From positions 3,472,001 to 3,536,000 of the forward strand of contig OZ251577.1 in NCBI GenBank assembly GCA_965243805.1: a stretch of DNA of 64,000 nt, in the 5' to 3' direction. Position numbers and translations under genes: made by a program. Origin of the DNA: CATQHQ01 sp965243805. GTDB lineage: Bacteria; Gemmatimonadota; Gemmatimonadetes; Longimicrobiales; Gaopeijiaceae. The notes beneath the pieces were generated by a model. The model saw nothing but the letters and a program-made list of their open reading frames with translations, ran no database searches and was not told the DNA's origin. Within the stretch, counting starts at the first letter, position 1. Each line of letters begins with the position of its first letter. This document shows, piece by piece, positions 51,893-61,248 of the stretch.

Positions 51893-54682
51893 GTGATGCG
51901 GGTGAAGGAGTTGGCGGTCGACCTGAAGGTCTCCCCCGACCTGTTGCTCCGCTTCCTGCGGGACTCGGGCGTCCGAGTCGGCCATCCCGACGCTCCCCTT
52001 GCCGACGCCGACGTGGCGCGGGTACGGACCCGCCTCGAGAGGGAGCGAAGGGCCGGCCGAGGCAGTGCCGCAGAGGTCATGAAGGCGACGGCGAAGGCCA
52101 GCAAGCCCACAAGCCGGCGGCGCCGGCCGCCGCGGCGGCGCGTGCGCAAGGCGCCGGCCAAGGAAGCCGTCGAGGCGGCGGCACCCTCCTCCACGAAGAC
52201 GCCGGAAGCCACTGCGCCCGACGAGCCGGTGCCAGGACCCCAGGAAGACTTGGCGGTGCCGGCGGCGGAGGCGCAGCCAACCGAGCCGGCGCCCACAGTC
52301 GTTGCGGAGCACCCCGCCGCTGCGGAGCGCCCCGCCGTTGCGGCGCGCTCCCCCCGTGCAGAGGAAGTGCCCCGTCCACCGGAGACGCCAGTGGCCGGGG
52401 CGTCCCAGCCCGGGGCACCCCTACCCGGGACATCCCAGCCCACGGCGACCAAGCCCGAGGCCTCCCAGCCCACGGTAGAAGCCGACGCGCCGGCCGTTCC
52501 CGGCCCGCCCGCCGCCGAACCGCCCGCCGCCCGGCCCGTGGCGTCTGCGCGTCCCGAGACCCTGGCCGGCACCCCGCCGGGAAGACCGGCCCCTGCCCGC
52601 GAGGGCGGACCGGCAAAGCCGGCCCGCGTGGCCGATGGGGTCGGCCCGGCAGCCAGCGCGGGCCCAGGCGGCAGGGTTCGCATCCAGGCCGAGGGCTACA
52701 CGTCCGACGGCCGCCGGAAGCAGAAGCGGAAGAAGGGCCGGCGCCGCCCGGCGCCCGACCGCCACGCCGCCAAGGAGAACGTCCAGCGCGTGCTGGCCGA
52801 GATCAAGGGCGGCAAGAAGCGGACCCGCAAGGGCAAGGCCGCGCTGGCCACGGAGAAGGAGCAGCGGGCGGTTCAGGAGCAGCGCGCCGCCGAAGTTGAG
52901 GCCGTCGAGGCCAAGACCGTGCGGGTCAACGAGTACCTGACCGTCGCCGAGCTGGCGGAGCTGATCAAAGTGCCGCCCACCGAGATCGTCGGATCGGCGT
53001 TCAGGAACATGGGCCTCATGGTCACAATCAACCAGCGCCTGGACTTCGACCAGATCGAGCTGCTGCTGGAGGGCTTCGGCTTCGTCGCCGTTCGCGAATC
53101 CGACTACCTGCCGACGCCCGAGCCCGAAGAGGAAGACGATCCGGCGGACCTTCGCCCGCGGCCGCCCGTCGTCACGGTCATGGGCCACGTGGACCACGGC
53201 AAGACCCGCCTTCTGGACTGGATACGGAGCGCCAACGTGGTCGCCGGCGAGGCGGGGGGGATCACCCAGCACATCGGGGCCTACCACGTGGAGGTGAACG
53301 GCGGCCGCACCATCTCCTTCCTGGACACCCCTGGCCATGCCGCCTTCACGGCAATGCGCGCCCGAGGCGCCGAGCTCACGGACTTGGTGGTGCTGGTGGT
53401 GGCCGCCGACGACGCCGTCATGCCCCAGACCGTGGAGGCGATCAGCCACGCCAAGAACGCCGGCGTGCCCATGGTCGTGGCGGTCAACAAGGTCGACCTG
53501 CCCACGGCGGACCCGGCCCGGGTCAAGCAGACCCTCTTGCAGCACGGCGTCACGGTGGAGGAGTTCGGCGGCGACGCCATGGTGGCGGAAGTGTCGGCCA
53601 AGACCGGCAAGGGCATGGACGATCTGCTGGAGAAGATCCTCCTCCAGGCCGAGCTGCTGGAGCTCGCCGCCAACCCGTCCCGGGACGCCAAGGGCATCAT
53701 CGTCGAGGCGGAGCTGGATGTGGGGAAGGGACCCCTGGCCACCGTTCTGGTGCAGCGAGGCACGTTGTGGGTGGGTGACAGCTTCGTCGCCGGGCTCCAC
53801 GACGGCCGCGTTCGGGCCTTGCTCGACGAACGGGGCAAGGCCGTAGACGGGGCAGGACCAGGGATCCCCGTTCAGATCCTGGGGTGCTCGGGCATCCCCC
53901 GAGCTGGCGACGCATTCCAGGTCATGGACTCGGTCGCGGCGGCCTCCATCGCCAACGCTCGCCAGCGGCTCGACCGGGAGAAGCAGCTTCGGATCAAGGG
54001 ACAGGGCATCAGGCTGGGCGACTTCTCCCAGTTGCTGGCGTCGGGCAAGACGGGCGTGCTACGGGTCGTCATCAAGGGCGACGTGGACGGCTCGGTCCAG
54101 GCGCTCGCGGACTCGCTGGAGCAGCTCTCCACCGACGAGGTCCGGGTCGAGATCGTGCATCGGGGAGTCGGCGCGGTGAACGAGTCCGACGTGATGCTCG
54201 CCTTGGCCGCCGGAGCCGTGATCATCGGCTTCCGAGTGCGCCCCGACACCGGCTCCCGCCAGTCTGCAGCCCGCGAGAAGGTGGACATCCGCCTCTACGA
54301 CGTGATCTACGAAGCCGTGGACGACGTGAAGGCGGCACTGGAGGGCCTTCTGGCTCCGGAGCGGCGCGAGAGCGTGGTCGGCGTGGCGGAAGCGCGGGTC
54401 ATCTTCAAGATCAAGGGCGTGGGGACGATCGCAGGGAGCTACATCACGGAGGGCGTCATGCAGCGCAATGGCCAGGCACGGGTTGTTCGCGACGGCATCG
54501 TCGTCTACGAAGGCGAGGTCTCCTCCCTGAAGCGCTTCAAGGAGGATGTTCGCGAGGTGCGGGAGGGGTTCGAGTGCGGCATCGGCATCGCCAACTTCAA
54601 CGACGTGAAGGCCGGCGACGTGATCGAGACCTACGAAGTCGAGGAAGTCGCACGGACTCTGGCCGCCGCGGGACAGGGCTAG
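51893..54682 (+). CDS. infB: Translation initiation factor IF-2
   Basis: The product is 929 residues (GTG 51893 or ATG 51896; GGAGG upstream). The N-terminal IF2N module (VKELAVDLKVSPDLLLRFLR) is followed by an about 200-residue Ala/Pro/Glu-rich linker with many short repeats, a second IF2N-like segment (VAELAELIKVPPTEIVGSAF), the GTPase domain (VMGHVDHGKTRLLDWIRSAN, FLDTPGHAAFTAMRARGAEL, AVNKVDLPTADPARVKQTLL), and beta-barrel and fMet-tRNA-binding domains (TGSRQSAAREKVDIRLYDVI). It brings initiator tRNA to the ribosome. The linker is encoded by GC-rich tandem repeats at about 52300-52470. Confidence 0.96.
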   Translation: MMRVKELAVDLKVSPDLLLRFLRDSGVRVGHPDAPLADADVARVRTRLERERRAGRGSAAEVMKATAKASKPTSRRRRPPRRRVRKAPAKEAVEAAAPSSTKTPEATAPDEPVPGPQEDLAVPAAEAQPTEPAPTVVAEHPAAAERPAVAARSPRAEEVPRPPETPVAGASQPGAPLPGTSQPTATKPEASQPTVEADAPAVPGPPAAEPPAARPVASARPETLAGTPPGRPAPAREGGPAKPARVADGVGPAASAGPGGRVRIQAEGYTSDGRRKQKRKKGRRRPAPDRHAAKENVQRVLAEIKGGKKRTRKGKAALATEKEQRAVQEQRAAEVEAVEAKTVRVNEYLTVAELAELIKVPPTEIVGSAFRNMGLMVTINQRLDFDQIELLLEGFGFVAVRESDYLPTPEPEEEDDPADLRPRPPVVTVMGHVDHGKTRLLDWIRSANVVAGEAGGITQHIGAYHVEVNGGRTISFLDTPGHAAFTAMRARGAELTDLVVLVVAADDAVMPQTVEAISHAKNAGVPMVVAVNKVDLPTADPARVKQTLLQHGVTVEEFGGDAMVAEVSAKTGKGMDDLLEKILLQAELLELAANPSRDAKGIIVEAELDVGKGPLATVLVQRGTLWVGDSFVAGLHDGRVRALLDERGKAVDGAGPGIPVQILGCSGIPRAGDAFQVMDSVAAASIANARQRLDREKQLRIKGQGIRLGDFSQLLASGKTGVLRVVIKGDVDGSVQALADSLEQLSTDEVRVEIVHRGVGAVNESDVMLALAAGAVIIGFRVRPDTGSRQSAAREKVDIRLYDVIYEAVDDVKAALEGLLAPERRESVVGVAEARVIFKIKGVGTIAGSYITEGVMQRNGQARVVRDGIVVYEGEVSSLKRFKEDVREVREGFECGIGIANFNDVKAGDVIETYEVEEVARTLAAAGQG

Positions 54683-54690
54683 GGGACTCT

Positions 54691-54724
54691 TTCCGGCGGT
54701 GATCGTGTTCCGGCGGTGATCGTC
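54691..54724 (+). repeat. 17-bp tandem duplication carrying the GTG start of the next gene
   Basis: Units 54691-54707 and 54708-54724 read ttccggcggtgatcgt with a single final difference. Each contains GGCG-GTG-ATC. The second GTG (54716) is used; the first is out of frame by 17 nt. Confidence 0.7.
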
Positions 54725-54994
54725 ACCGTATCCACCTGGGAGATGCTCGTCCCCGGTGCCACGTCCCTCAAGGAAAAGCGCTCCGCGCTCCGTTCGATCA
54801 AGGACCGCTTGGCCAAGATGAACGTCTCGGTGGCCGAGTCGGGTCTCCAGGACGTTCCGAACCGCGCCCAGCTTGCCGTGGCGTTCTTGGCGGCTCACCG
54901 CGCCCAGGCCGACTCGATCCTAGCCTCGGTGGACCGGCTGGTGGCGGAGGCCAGGGGAGTGCGGGTCGTGGCAACCTCCACCGAGCGGTTCTAG
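54716..54994 (+). CDS. DUF503 (YlxP-like) protein
   Basis: The product is 92 residues from GTG 54716. It has the family pattern VSTWEMLVPGATSLKEKRSA, LKEKRSALRSIKDRLAKMNV and VAESGLQDVPNRAQLAVAFL. YlxP/DUF503 proteins sit between infB and rbfA in many bacteria and are thought to aid ribosome maturation, without an established reaction. Spacing to rbfA is 6 nt. Confidence 0.9.
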   Translation: MIVTVSTWEMLVPGATSLKEKRSALRSIKDRLAKMNVSVAESGLQDVPNRAQLAVAFLAAHRAQADSILASVDRLVAEARGVRVVATSTERF

Positions 54995-55000
54995 CTCCAA

Positions 55001-55378
55001 GTGTCCCGCCGACGCGTGCGCTTGGGCGAGCAGCTGCGCCGGGAGCTTTCCGTCAAGATCGCCACCGCGGTGCGAGACCCGGAGGTGGGCCCCCTTTCGA
55101 TCACCGACGTGGAGGTGACGGCGGACCTCTGGCTGGCCCGCGTCTACGTGACGCCCCACGGGACCCCAGAGGAGCAGGAGCGAACGATGACCGCGCTGGC
55201 CCGTTCCTCCTCGTTCCTGCGCTCCACCCTGGCCCGAGAGCTGCGCATCCGACGGATGCCCGAACTGCGCTTCGTGCGAGACGACTCGGCGGCGGCGGGC
55301 AACCGAATCGAGCAGATTCTGAAGGACGTTCTGCCGCCAGTCCCGCCGTCGCCACCGCCGCCGACGGAGGAGCCTTGA
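55001..55378 (+). CDS. rbfA: Ribosome-binding factor A
   Basis: The product is 125 residues from GTG 55001. It has the KH-like fold of RbfA with RVRLGEQLRRELSVKIATAV, DPEVGPLSITDVEVTADLWL, ARVYVTPHGTPEEQERTM and LRIRRMPELRFVRDDSAAAG, then a Pro-rich C-terminal tail. It binds the 30S subunit during cold-sensitive late maturation. The stop overlaps the truB start by 4 nt. Confidence 0.94.
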   Translation: MSRRRVRLGEQLRRELSVKIATAVRDPEVGPLSITDVEVTADLWLARVYVTPHGTPEEQERTMTALARSSSFLRSTLARELRIRRMPELRFVRDDSAAAGNRIEQILKDVLPPVPPSPPPPTEEP

Positions 55379-56313
55379 GGGACCCATCGCCCTCCATGGG
55401 GTTCCTTCTCGTGGACAAGCCGGCCGGCCCCACGTCCCATGACGTGGTAGCCGCCGCCAAGCGCGCGCTCGGGGGCGTCAAGGTGGGCCACGCAGGGACA
55501 CTCGATCCCTTCGCCACCGGCCTGCTGGTCTTGGGAACGGGGCGCGCCACCCGCCTCCTGGAGCACTTGGTGGGGCTGGACAAGGAGTACGAGGCCGTGG
55601 CTCGGCTCGGCGCGGCCACCGACACCCACGACCACCTGGGCGCCGTCGTGTCCACCGACGACCGCTGGCGAGAGTTGGGCGAGGAGCGGGTCCGCGCCGC
55701 GGCGCACGGATTGGTGGGGCGACTCTCCCAAACGCCGCCTGCCTACTCGGCGATCAAGGTGCGGGGCGTTCCCGCCCACCGCCGTACTCGGCGCGGCGAG
55801 ACAGTGCGGCTCGCGCCCAGGACGGTGACGGTGCGTACCCTCGATGTGCTGGCGGTGGAGCCCCCCGACGTGCGCCTTCGTCTCTCGTGCAGCAGCGGGA
55901 CCTACGTTCGCAGCTTGGCGGCGGAACTGGGCGACCGGCTTGGAACCGGCTGCCACCTAACCGCCCTTCGCCGCACTCGCGTGGGCACCTTCCACGTGGC
56001 CGATGCGGCGTCGCTGGAGTCCGTGACCGCTGCCCGCCCGCCGTCGAACGCTTGGTTGGCCGCGCCGGACGCCCTGGCGCACTTGCCCCGCGTGCGGGTC
56101 GGCCCCGAGGCCGCCACGAAGCTGGCGGCGGGCCAGAAAGTGGACCTGGACCAAGCGGCCGTGGAGCCGCCCGCAGGCAGTCATGCCGGATGCGCCAGCG
56201 GCCAGGGGGAGGGCCCGGTCGTCGCTTTGCTCCACGACGGGACGCTGGCGGCAGTGGCGACGGTAACGGACGGGGCGCTCAAGCCGCGAAAGGTCTTTCG
56301 GCATGGATCGTGA
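55375..56313 (+). CDS. truB: tRNA pseudouridine-55 synthase
   Basis: The product is 312 residues from TTG 55375, overlapping the rbfA stop and preceded by GGAGGAG; ATG 55396 is an alternative. Family motifs are GFLLVDKPAGPTSHDVVAAA, GHAGTLDPFATGLLVLGTGR with the catalytic Asp, YEAVARLGAATDTHDHLGAV, QTPPAYSAIKVRGVPAHRRT, and a C-terminal PUA-like segment. It makes the universal pseudouridine 55 in the T-loop. It overlaps ribF by 11 nt. Confidence 0.95.
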   Translation: MRDPSPSMGFLLVDKPAGPTSHDVVAAAKRALGGVKVGHAGTLDPFATGLLVLGTGRATRLLEHLVGLDKEYEAVARLGAATDTHDHLGAVVSTDDRWRELGEERVRAAAHGLVGRLSQTPPAYSAIKVRGVPAHRRTRRGETVRLAPRTVTVRTLDVLAVEPPDVRLRLSCSSGTYVRSLAAELGDRLGTGCHLTALRRTRVGTFHVADAASLESVTAARPPSNAWLAAPDALAHLPRVRVGPEAATKLAAGQKVDLDQAAVEPPAGSHAGCASGQGEGPVVALLHDGTLAAVATVTDGALKPRKVFRHGS

Positions 56314-57319
56314 CCGAGCGCCCGCCAGCCCTCCTGGCGCGCCCGCCAACCCTCCTGGAGGCGGGGAAGGCAGTCGTGCGCTGCCCCGAGACGGCCGACC
56401 GGTGGTCGCCACCGTCGGGACCTTCGACGGCGTGCACCTGGGCCACCGCGCCGTCTTGCGGGAGATCGTGGCCCGCGCCCGGTCCCAAGGCGGACGCAGC
56501 GCGCTGGTCACCTTCAACCCCCACCCCCTGCACGTCGTGGCCCCGACCCGCGCCCCCAAGCTGCTCACCACCCCCGACGAGAAGAAGCGGCTGCTAGCCG
56601 AGACCGGCCTAGACTACGCCGTCTTCCTGGCCTTCACCCCCGAGCTGCAGCAGTTCTCGCCTCGCCGCTTCGTCCAAGAGGTCCTGTTGGACGGCCTTGG
56701 CATGACCGAACTGGTGATCGGCCACGACCATGGCTTCGGCAAAGGCCGGGCGGGGAACGCGGACGTCCTGCGGCAGATCGCGTCCAAGGAACGCTTCGCG
56801 TTGGACGTGGTGGCTCCCGTCAACGTGGCGCCTGCCGAGACGGGAGAGCCGCCCGTGTCGTCGTCCTCGATCCGGCAAGCGCTGGCGGAGGGACGCGTGA
56901 CCAGCGCAAACCAAGCCCTGGGCCGTCGCTACTCGCTGGCCGGAACCGTGGTCCGAGGACACGGCCGGGGCCGCGAACTGGGCTTCCCGACCGCGAACCT
57001 TTGCATCTCGGAGCCGGAGAAGCTCGTCCCGGCACCGGGCATCTACGCCTGCTGGACCCAAGTCGCGGGCCGCCGTCTCATGGGCGCGCTTCACGTCGGT
57101 CCACGGCCCGTCTTTTCGGACGCCCAAGACACCGTGGAGGTCCACCTGCTGGACTTCGACGGTCACCTCTACGGTTGCCATGTCGAGGTGGAGCTGGCCA
57201 CATTCCTCCGTCCCGTGGGCGACTTCGAGTCTCCCGCCGAGCTGACGGTCCAGATCGCCGCCGACGTCGCTCGAACCCGACGGCTGCTCCATGACCCGAG
57301 GAGGATGCCTCATGCGTAG
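56303..57319 (+). CDS. ribF: Bifunctional riboflavin kinase/FAD synthetase
   Basis: The product is 338 residues. The adenylyltransferase part shows VVATVGTFDGVHLGHRAVLR, LVTFNPHPLHVVAP, VIGHDHGFGKGRAGNADVLR and VSSSSIRQALAEGRVTSANQ. The riboflavin kinase part shows GTVVRGHGRGRELGFPTANL and VEVHLLDFDGHLYGCHVEVE. It makes FMN and FAD in the cytoplasm. It follows truB as in many bacteria; its last 8 nt overlap the next gene. Confidence 0.95.
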   Translation: MDRDRAPASPPGAPANPPGGGEGSRALPRDGRPVVATVGTFDGVHLGHRAVLREIVARARSQGGRSALVTFNPHPLHVVAPTRAPKLLTTPDEKKRLLAETGLDYAVFLAFTPELQQFSPRRFVQEVLLDGLGMTELVIGHDHGFGKGRAGNADVLRQIASKERFALDVVAPVNVAPAETGEPPVSSSSIRQALAEGRVTSANQALGRRYSLAGTVVRGHGRGRELGFPTANLCISEPEKLVPAPGIYACWTQVAGRRLMGALHVGPRPVFSDAQDTVEVHLLDFDGHLYGCHVEVELATFLRPVGDFESPAELTVQIAADVARTRRLLHDPRRMPHA

Positions 57320-58547
57320 TCGGTACCCGATGCGAGGGTGGCCCGTCCTGGTCATGCGAGGATGGCCCGTCCTGGTCGGCGCCCTGACGGGCGTTGCGTG
57401 CGACGCTCCCGAAGTGCACGATCCGGGTCCCGCCCCCGTCGTCGAGAGCCTCCGGCCGTCAGCGGGTGATCTGGCTTTAGCGGATTCTGCCACTCTCACA
57501 ATCGGCGAGCCTGGGCTGTCCGACGACCCGGCGTACGCTTTCTTTGACATCCGAGGCGGGGCATTTCTGCCGGGCGGCGACATCGTGGTGGGGGTGTCCG
57601 GCACCTACGAAGTGCGCAGGTACGACCGCAGCGGCAACCACATGTGGACTTCGGGCCGAGAGGGGGATGGTCCAGGCGAATTCCGATCCTCACGGGTTCT
57701 ACGGGGATGCACAGGCGACACCATCCGGGTCTTCGACGTGCAGCTCGATCGCATCTCGGAGTTGGACGACTCCGGGAACTTCATTCGGACTTGGCAGGTC
57801 GGGACCGGTACCGGTGGGCGAGCCCCCAACTACCTCATGTGCGGCGCGGGTGGACAGGTGGCGTTCACCACTTGGGGAGCGATCAGGCGCGATGTGACCG
57901 AAGGACAGCACTACCGATCGCCCGTGGCTCTCTACTGGCAGCCTTCCGATGGGACGCCGACGCTAGTGCGTGATGACGTGCCGGGCCCCGAGCGCACCCA
58001 GCTCAGCAGGTCGGTGGGACCGCGGACCTGGGGCAAGAAGCCGATCTTTGCCGCGACGGACTCGGGTGTGTGGCTCGGAGATGCCGACGAGTTTGAGCTC
58101 CACTTCTTCGATTGGCACGGGTCGCCCGCCGCGAGGACGATCCGGTGGGTCGGTCCAGAGCTGGGCGTCAACCAGACCGACGTCGACGCCCTGCGCAGAA
58201 GTCAGGAGCGATGGTTCGGGGTGACCGGAGACGAGCGAGCGCGGGCGAACTTCGAGCGACGCTGGCCGCAGATGCGGGCGTCGCTTCCCTCCCGGTTTCC
58301 GGCGGTCTCCCGTGTGCTGGTGCTGAACGACGGCACCCTCTGGGTCGAGGTGTTCCCCCGGCCCAGCCAGGTGCGGGAGTGGCACGTCTTCGATCCCGAC
58401 GGATCGTGGCTTCACCGGGTGAGCATACCGTACCACGTGGAGCTCCTGGACGTCAGCACCGACGCCGTGCTCGCCAAGGTATGGGACGCCGACGGCGTGG
58501 AGCGGCTTGAAGTGCGGACCCTGCGGGCCGGGGCCGGGGCCGGCTGA
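57312..58547 (+). CDS. Predicted 6-bladed beta-propeller lipoprotein
   Basis: The product is 411 residues from ATG 57312 (GAGGAGG 7 nt upstream). The N-terminus contains MRGWPVLV twice in tandem (57330-57353 and 57354-57377), with ATG at each copy, then a signal ending LTGVAC (lipobox-like, Cys followed by DAPEV). The body has a propeller rhythm of the NHL/BF3375-like type seen in many Gemmatimonadota, e.g. GGAFLPGGDIVVGVSGTYEV, RYDRSGNHMWTSGREGDGPG, IRVFDVQLDRISELDDSGNF, VLVLNDGTLWVEVFPRPSQV. Function and ligand are unknown; it is likely periplasmic or surface-attached. It is co-transcribed with ribF by overlap. Confidence 0.8.
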   Translation: MRSRYPMRGWPVLVMRGWPVLVGALTGVACDAPEVHDPGPAPVVESLRPSAGDLALADSATLTIGEPGLSDDPAYAFFDIRGGAFLPGGDIVVGVSGTYEVRRYDRSGNHMWTSGREGDGPGEFRSSRVLRGCTGDTIRVFDVQLDRISELDDSGNFIRTWQVGTGTGGRAPNYLMCGAGGQVAFTTWGAIRRDVTEGQHYRSPVALYWQPSDGTPTLVRDDVPGPERTQLSRSVGPRTWGKKPIFAATDSGVWLGDADEFELHFFDWHGSPAARTIRWVGPELGVNQTDVDALRRSQERWFGVTGDERARANFERRWPQMRASLPSRFPAVSRVLVLNDGTLWVEVFPRPSQVREWHVFDPDGSWLHRVSIPYHVELLDVSTDAVLAKVWDADGVERLEVRTLRAGAGAG

Positions 58548-58735
58548 CCGCCAGGCCAAGCTGACCGCTAGGCCAAGCTGACCGCCAAGCCAAGTCAGGT
58601 TATCGTTACAGGCTCCATGGAGAGGTTGGCGAGTGCGGCGTGTGCTGTTACCGTTCCAAGCTGGCCCTTGGCCGAAAACCCCCAGGGCGCGGTGTAGTGC
58701 GCCCGTCCTAAGGAAGGTCCCGAACGCGGAAGTCG
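58548..58735 (+). promoter_or_regulatory. rpsO leader: triplicated 17-bp unit, promoter, possible upstream ORF
   Basis: Three 17-bp units (58544-58560, 58561-58577, 58578-58594) of the type ctgaccgccaggccaag follow the lipoprotein stop. The third supplies a -35 CTGACC (58578-58583) at 17 bp from -10 TATCGT (58601-58606). A 26-codon ORF (ATG 58617 to TAG 58695-58697) lies in the leader; the remaining about 38 nt contain ccctaaggaaggtcc. rpsO leaders often bind S15, but no conserved fold can be asserted. Confidence 0.5.
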
Positions 58736-58996
58736 ATGGGAATCGTAAAAGAAGAGATCATCAAGAAGCACCAGCCCCATGATCGGGGTTGCGGGGCCGT
58801 CCCGGTTCAGGTCGCCCTGCTCACTGCGAGGATCAACCACCTCCGCAGCCACTTCGCCGTCCACAAGCACGACCACCACAGCCGCCGCGGCCTCCTCAAG
58901 ATGGTCGGCCGCCGGCGTCGCCTGCTGGAGTATCTGAAGCGCACGGACCTGGAAGGGTACCGCGAGCTGATCAAGGAACTCGGGCTGCGCCATTGA
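58736..58996 (+). CDS. rpsO: 30S ribosomal protein S15
   Basis: The product is 86 residues from ATG 58736. It has VALLTARINHLRSHFAVHKH, DHHSRRGLLKMVGRRRRLLE and YLKRTDLEGYRELIKELGLR, the conserved 16S-binding helices. It is a few residues shorter at the N-terminus than the usual 88-89 residues. The start has AAGGAAGG at a distance. It precedes pnp, as in most bacteria. Confidence 0.96.
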   Translation: MGIVKEEIIKKHQPHDRGCGAVPVQVALLTARINHLRSHFAVHKHDHHSRRGLLKMVGRRRRLLEYLKRTDLEGYRELIKELGLRH

Positions 58997-59093
58997 TCCC
59001 AGAGAAGGCAGACGGCAGGTCAGTCGAGAACCTTCCGCATCGGCAGCAGCCCCTCACGGCCGCCCACTCGGGCGGCATCCCCGGAAAGACAAG

Positions 59094-61229
59094 ATGATCA
59101 CCAGAATCGAACGCCAGTTCGCCGGCAGGCGGCTCGTGCTGGAGACTGGCCGACTGGCACGCCTTGCGCACGGCGCCTGTCTGGTACAGTTCGGCGAGAC
59201 CGTCGTCCTCGTCACCGCCACGGTGCAGGACCGGCCCACCCACCTCCCCTTCTTCCCCCTGACCGTCGAGTATCGGGAGAAGACCTACGCCGCCGGCAAG
59301 ATCCCAGGCGGCTTCTTCAAGCGGGAGGGCGCGCCCCAAGAGAAGGAAGTCCTCTCGGCGCGCCTCACCGACCGCACCCTGCGCCCCCTCTTCCCCAAGG
59401 GGTTCTTTCACGAGACCCAGGTCCACGCCACGGTGATGAGCGCCGACCAGGAGAACGACGCCGACGTTCTGGTCCTGATCGGGGCCTCGGTGGCGCTCAA
59501 CATGTCGTCGATTCCGTTCCGCACTCCGGTCGCGTCGGTCCGGATCGGGCGCATCCAGGGCAACTGGGTGGTCAACCCCACCTTCAAGCAGCTCGAATAC
59601 GCCGACGTGGATGTGGTGGTGGCCGGCTCGGCCCAGGCGATCGTCATGGTCGAAGGCGGTGCTCTGGAAGTCCCCGAGACCGAGATCCTCGAAGGGCTGC
59701 AAGTCGCCCACGAAGCGATCCGCGAGCTGATCGAGATCCAGGAAGAGGTGATCGCCCCCCACCGCAAGCCTGAAATGGCGTGGACGCCCAAGGCGCCCGA
59801 CGACGCCGTGCGGCAGCGGACGGAGGAGCTGGCCGCGGACAAGGTGGAGCAGTCCACCCGAATCGCCGACAAGCAGGAGCGCTCCCAGGCGCTCTCGGCG
59901 GTGGCGACCGACGTTCTGGACCGCTTGGCCGCCGAAGGCACAGACACCTCCGCCTCGGGCGTGGAGAGCGACGTTCGAGACGTGGTGCGCGCTCTCGAAA
60001 AGCGAAGCGTGCGGAAGCGCATCCTCGACGACGGCGTGCGGGCCGACGGTCGCGGGCCCGACGACGTGCGTGCCATCGAGTGCGAGGCCGGCGTGCTGCC
60101 GCGCACCCACGGATCGGCGCTCTTCACCCGGGGCCAGACCCAGTCCATGGGAGTCGTCACCCTAGGCACGTCGAAGGACGAGCAGCGGATCGACTCCATC
60201 GACACGCCGGAGCAGGTCACCAAGTCCTTCATGCTCCACTACAACTTCCCGCCGTTCTCGGTGGGCGAGGCCCGGCCGATCCGCTCCACCTCCCGTCGCG
60301 AGAAGGGCCACGGCGCCCTGGCGGAGCGGGCGATCCAGCCCCTCCTGCCGAGCCTGGACGAGTTCCCCTACACGATCCGGATCGTCTCCGAGATCCTGGA
60401 GTCCAACGGTTCGTCGTCGATGGCGTCGGTGTGCTCCGCGTCGCTCTCCCTCATGGACGCCGGCGTGCCGATCAAGGCCGCGTGCGCCGGAGTGGCGATG
60501 GGACTCGTGGCAGAGGATGGCCGCGTGGCGGTGCTCACCGACATCCTGGGCCTGGAAGACGCCTTGGGCGACATGGACTTCAAGGTGGCGGGCACCCGGG
60601 AAGGCGTGACCTCGATCCAGATGGACATCAAGATCGAGGGGCTGACTACCGAGATCCTGAAGGAGGCTCTGCAACGAGCGCGAGAGGGCAGGATGCATAT
60701 CCTGGACCGGATGGACGCCGCGCTGGCGGCCCCTCGCTCGGACCTCTCTCCCCACGCGCCCCGCATCGTCTCGATCCGCATCAACCCGGAGAAGATCGGC
60801 GAGATCATCGGCCCGAAAGGCAAGACGATCCGCTCGATCCAGGAAGAGTCGGGCGCCACGATCGAGGTGGACGACGACGGCGTCGTGAAGATCGCGGCCG
60901 TCTCGGCGGAGGCGGGCTCCCGCGCCAAGGAGATGATCGAGGCGATCGTGCAGGACCCGGAGGTGGGGCGCATCTACGAAGGCCCGGTGAAGAACACCAC
61001 CACCTTCGGCGCCTTCGTGGAGATCATGCCCGGGGTCGAAGGGCTGTGCCACATCTCCGAGCTGGCAGACCGTCGCGTCGCCCAGACCGAAGACGTGGTG
61101 CGCCGGGGCGACATCGTCCGGGTGAAGCTCCTGTCGATCGACGGGAAGGGCCGCCTGCGCCTCTCCCGCAAGGCTGCCATGGCGGAAGAGGGCGGCGCGG
61201 TTGCCGGCGGAGCGGGCGGCGGAAGGTAG
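59094..61229 (+). CDS. pnp: Polyribonucleotide nucleotidyltransferase
   Basis: The product is 711 residues. Two RNase PH domains (RLVLETGRLARLAHGACLVQ and SALFTRGQTQSMGVVTLGTS, SRREKGHGALAERAIQPLLP), the all-helical linker, a KH domain (INPEKIGEIIGPKGKTIRSI) and a C-terminal S1 domain (GRIYEGPVKNTTTFGAFVEI) are present in order. It degrades RNA 3' to 5' by phosphorolysis. The length is normal. Its stop lies inside the open frame upstream of the M16 peptidase, so the genes are closely coupled; the 97-bp rpsO-pnp spacer shows no gene. Confidence 0.97.
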   Translation: MITRIERQFAGRRLVLETGRLARLAHGACLVQFGETVVLVTATVQDRPTHLPFFPLTVEYREKTYAAGKIPGGFFKREGAPQEKEVLSARLTDRTLRPLFPKGFFHETQVHATVMSADQENDADVLVLIGASVALNMSSIPFRTPVASVRIGRIQGNWVVNPTFKQLEYADVDVVVAGSAQAIVMVEGGALEVPETEILEGLQVAHEAIRELIEIQEEVIAPHRKPEMAWTPKAPDDAVRQRTEELAADKVEQSTRIADKQERSQALSAVATDVLDRLAAEGTDTSASGVESDVRDVVRALEKRSVRKRILDDGVRADGRGPDDVRAIECEAGVLPRTHGSALFTRGQTQSMGVVTLGTSKDEQRIDSIDTPEQVTKSFMLHYNFPPFSVGEARPIRSTSRREKGHGALAERAIQPLLPSLDEFPYTIRIVSEILESNGSSSMASVCSASLSLMDAGVPIKAACAGVAMGLVAEDGRVAVLTDILGLEDALGDMDFKVAGTREGVTSIQMDIKIEGLTTEILKEALQRAREGRMHILDRMDAALAAPRSDLSPHAPRIVSIRINPEKIGEIIGPKGKTIRSIQEESGATIEVDDDGVVKIAAVSAEAGSRAKEMIEAIVQDPEVGRIYEGPVKNTTTFGAFVEIMPGVEGLCHISELADRRVAQTEDVVRRGDIVRVKLLSIDGKGRLRLSRKAAMAEEGGAVAGGAGGGR

Positions 61230-61248
61230 GGCAGGGCCTCAACGGCCC

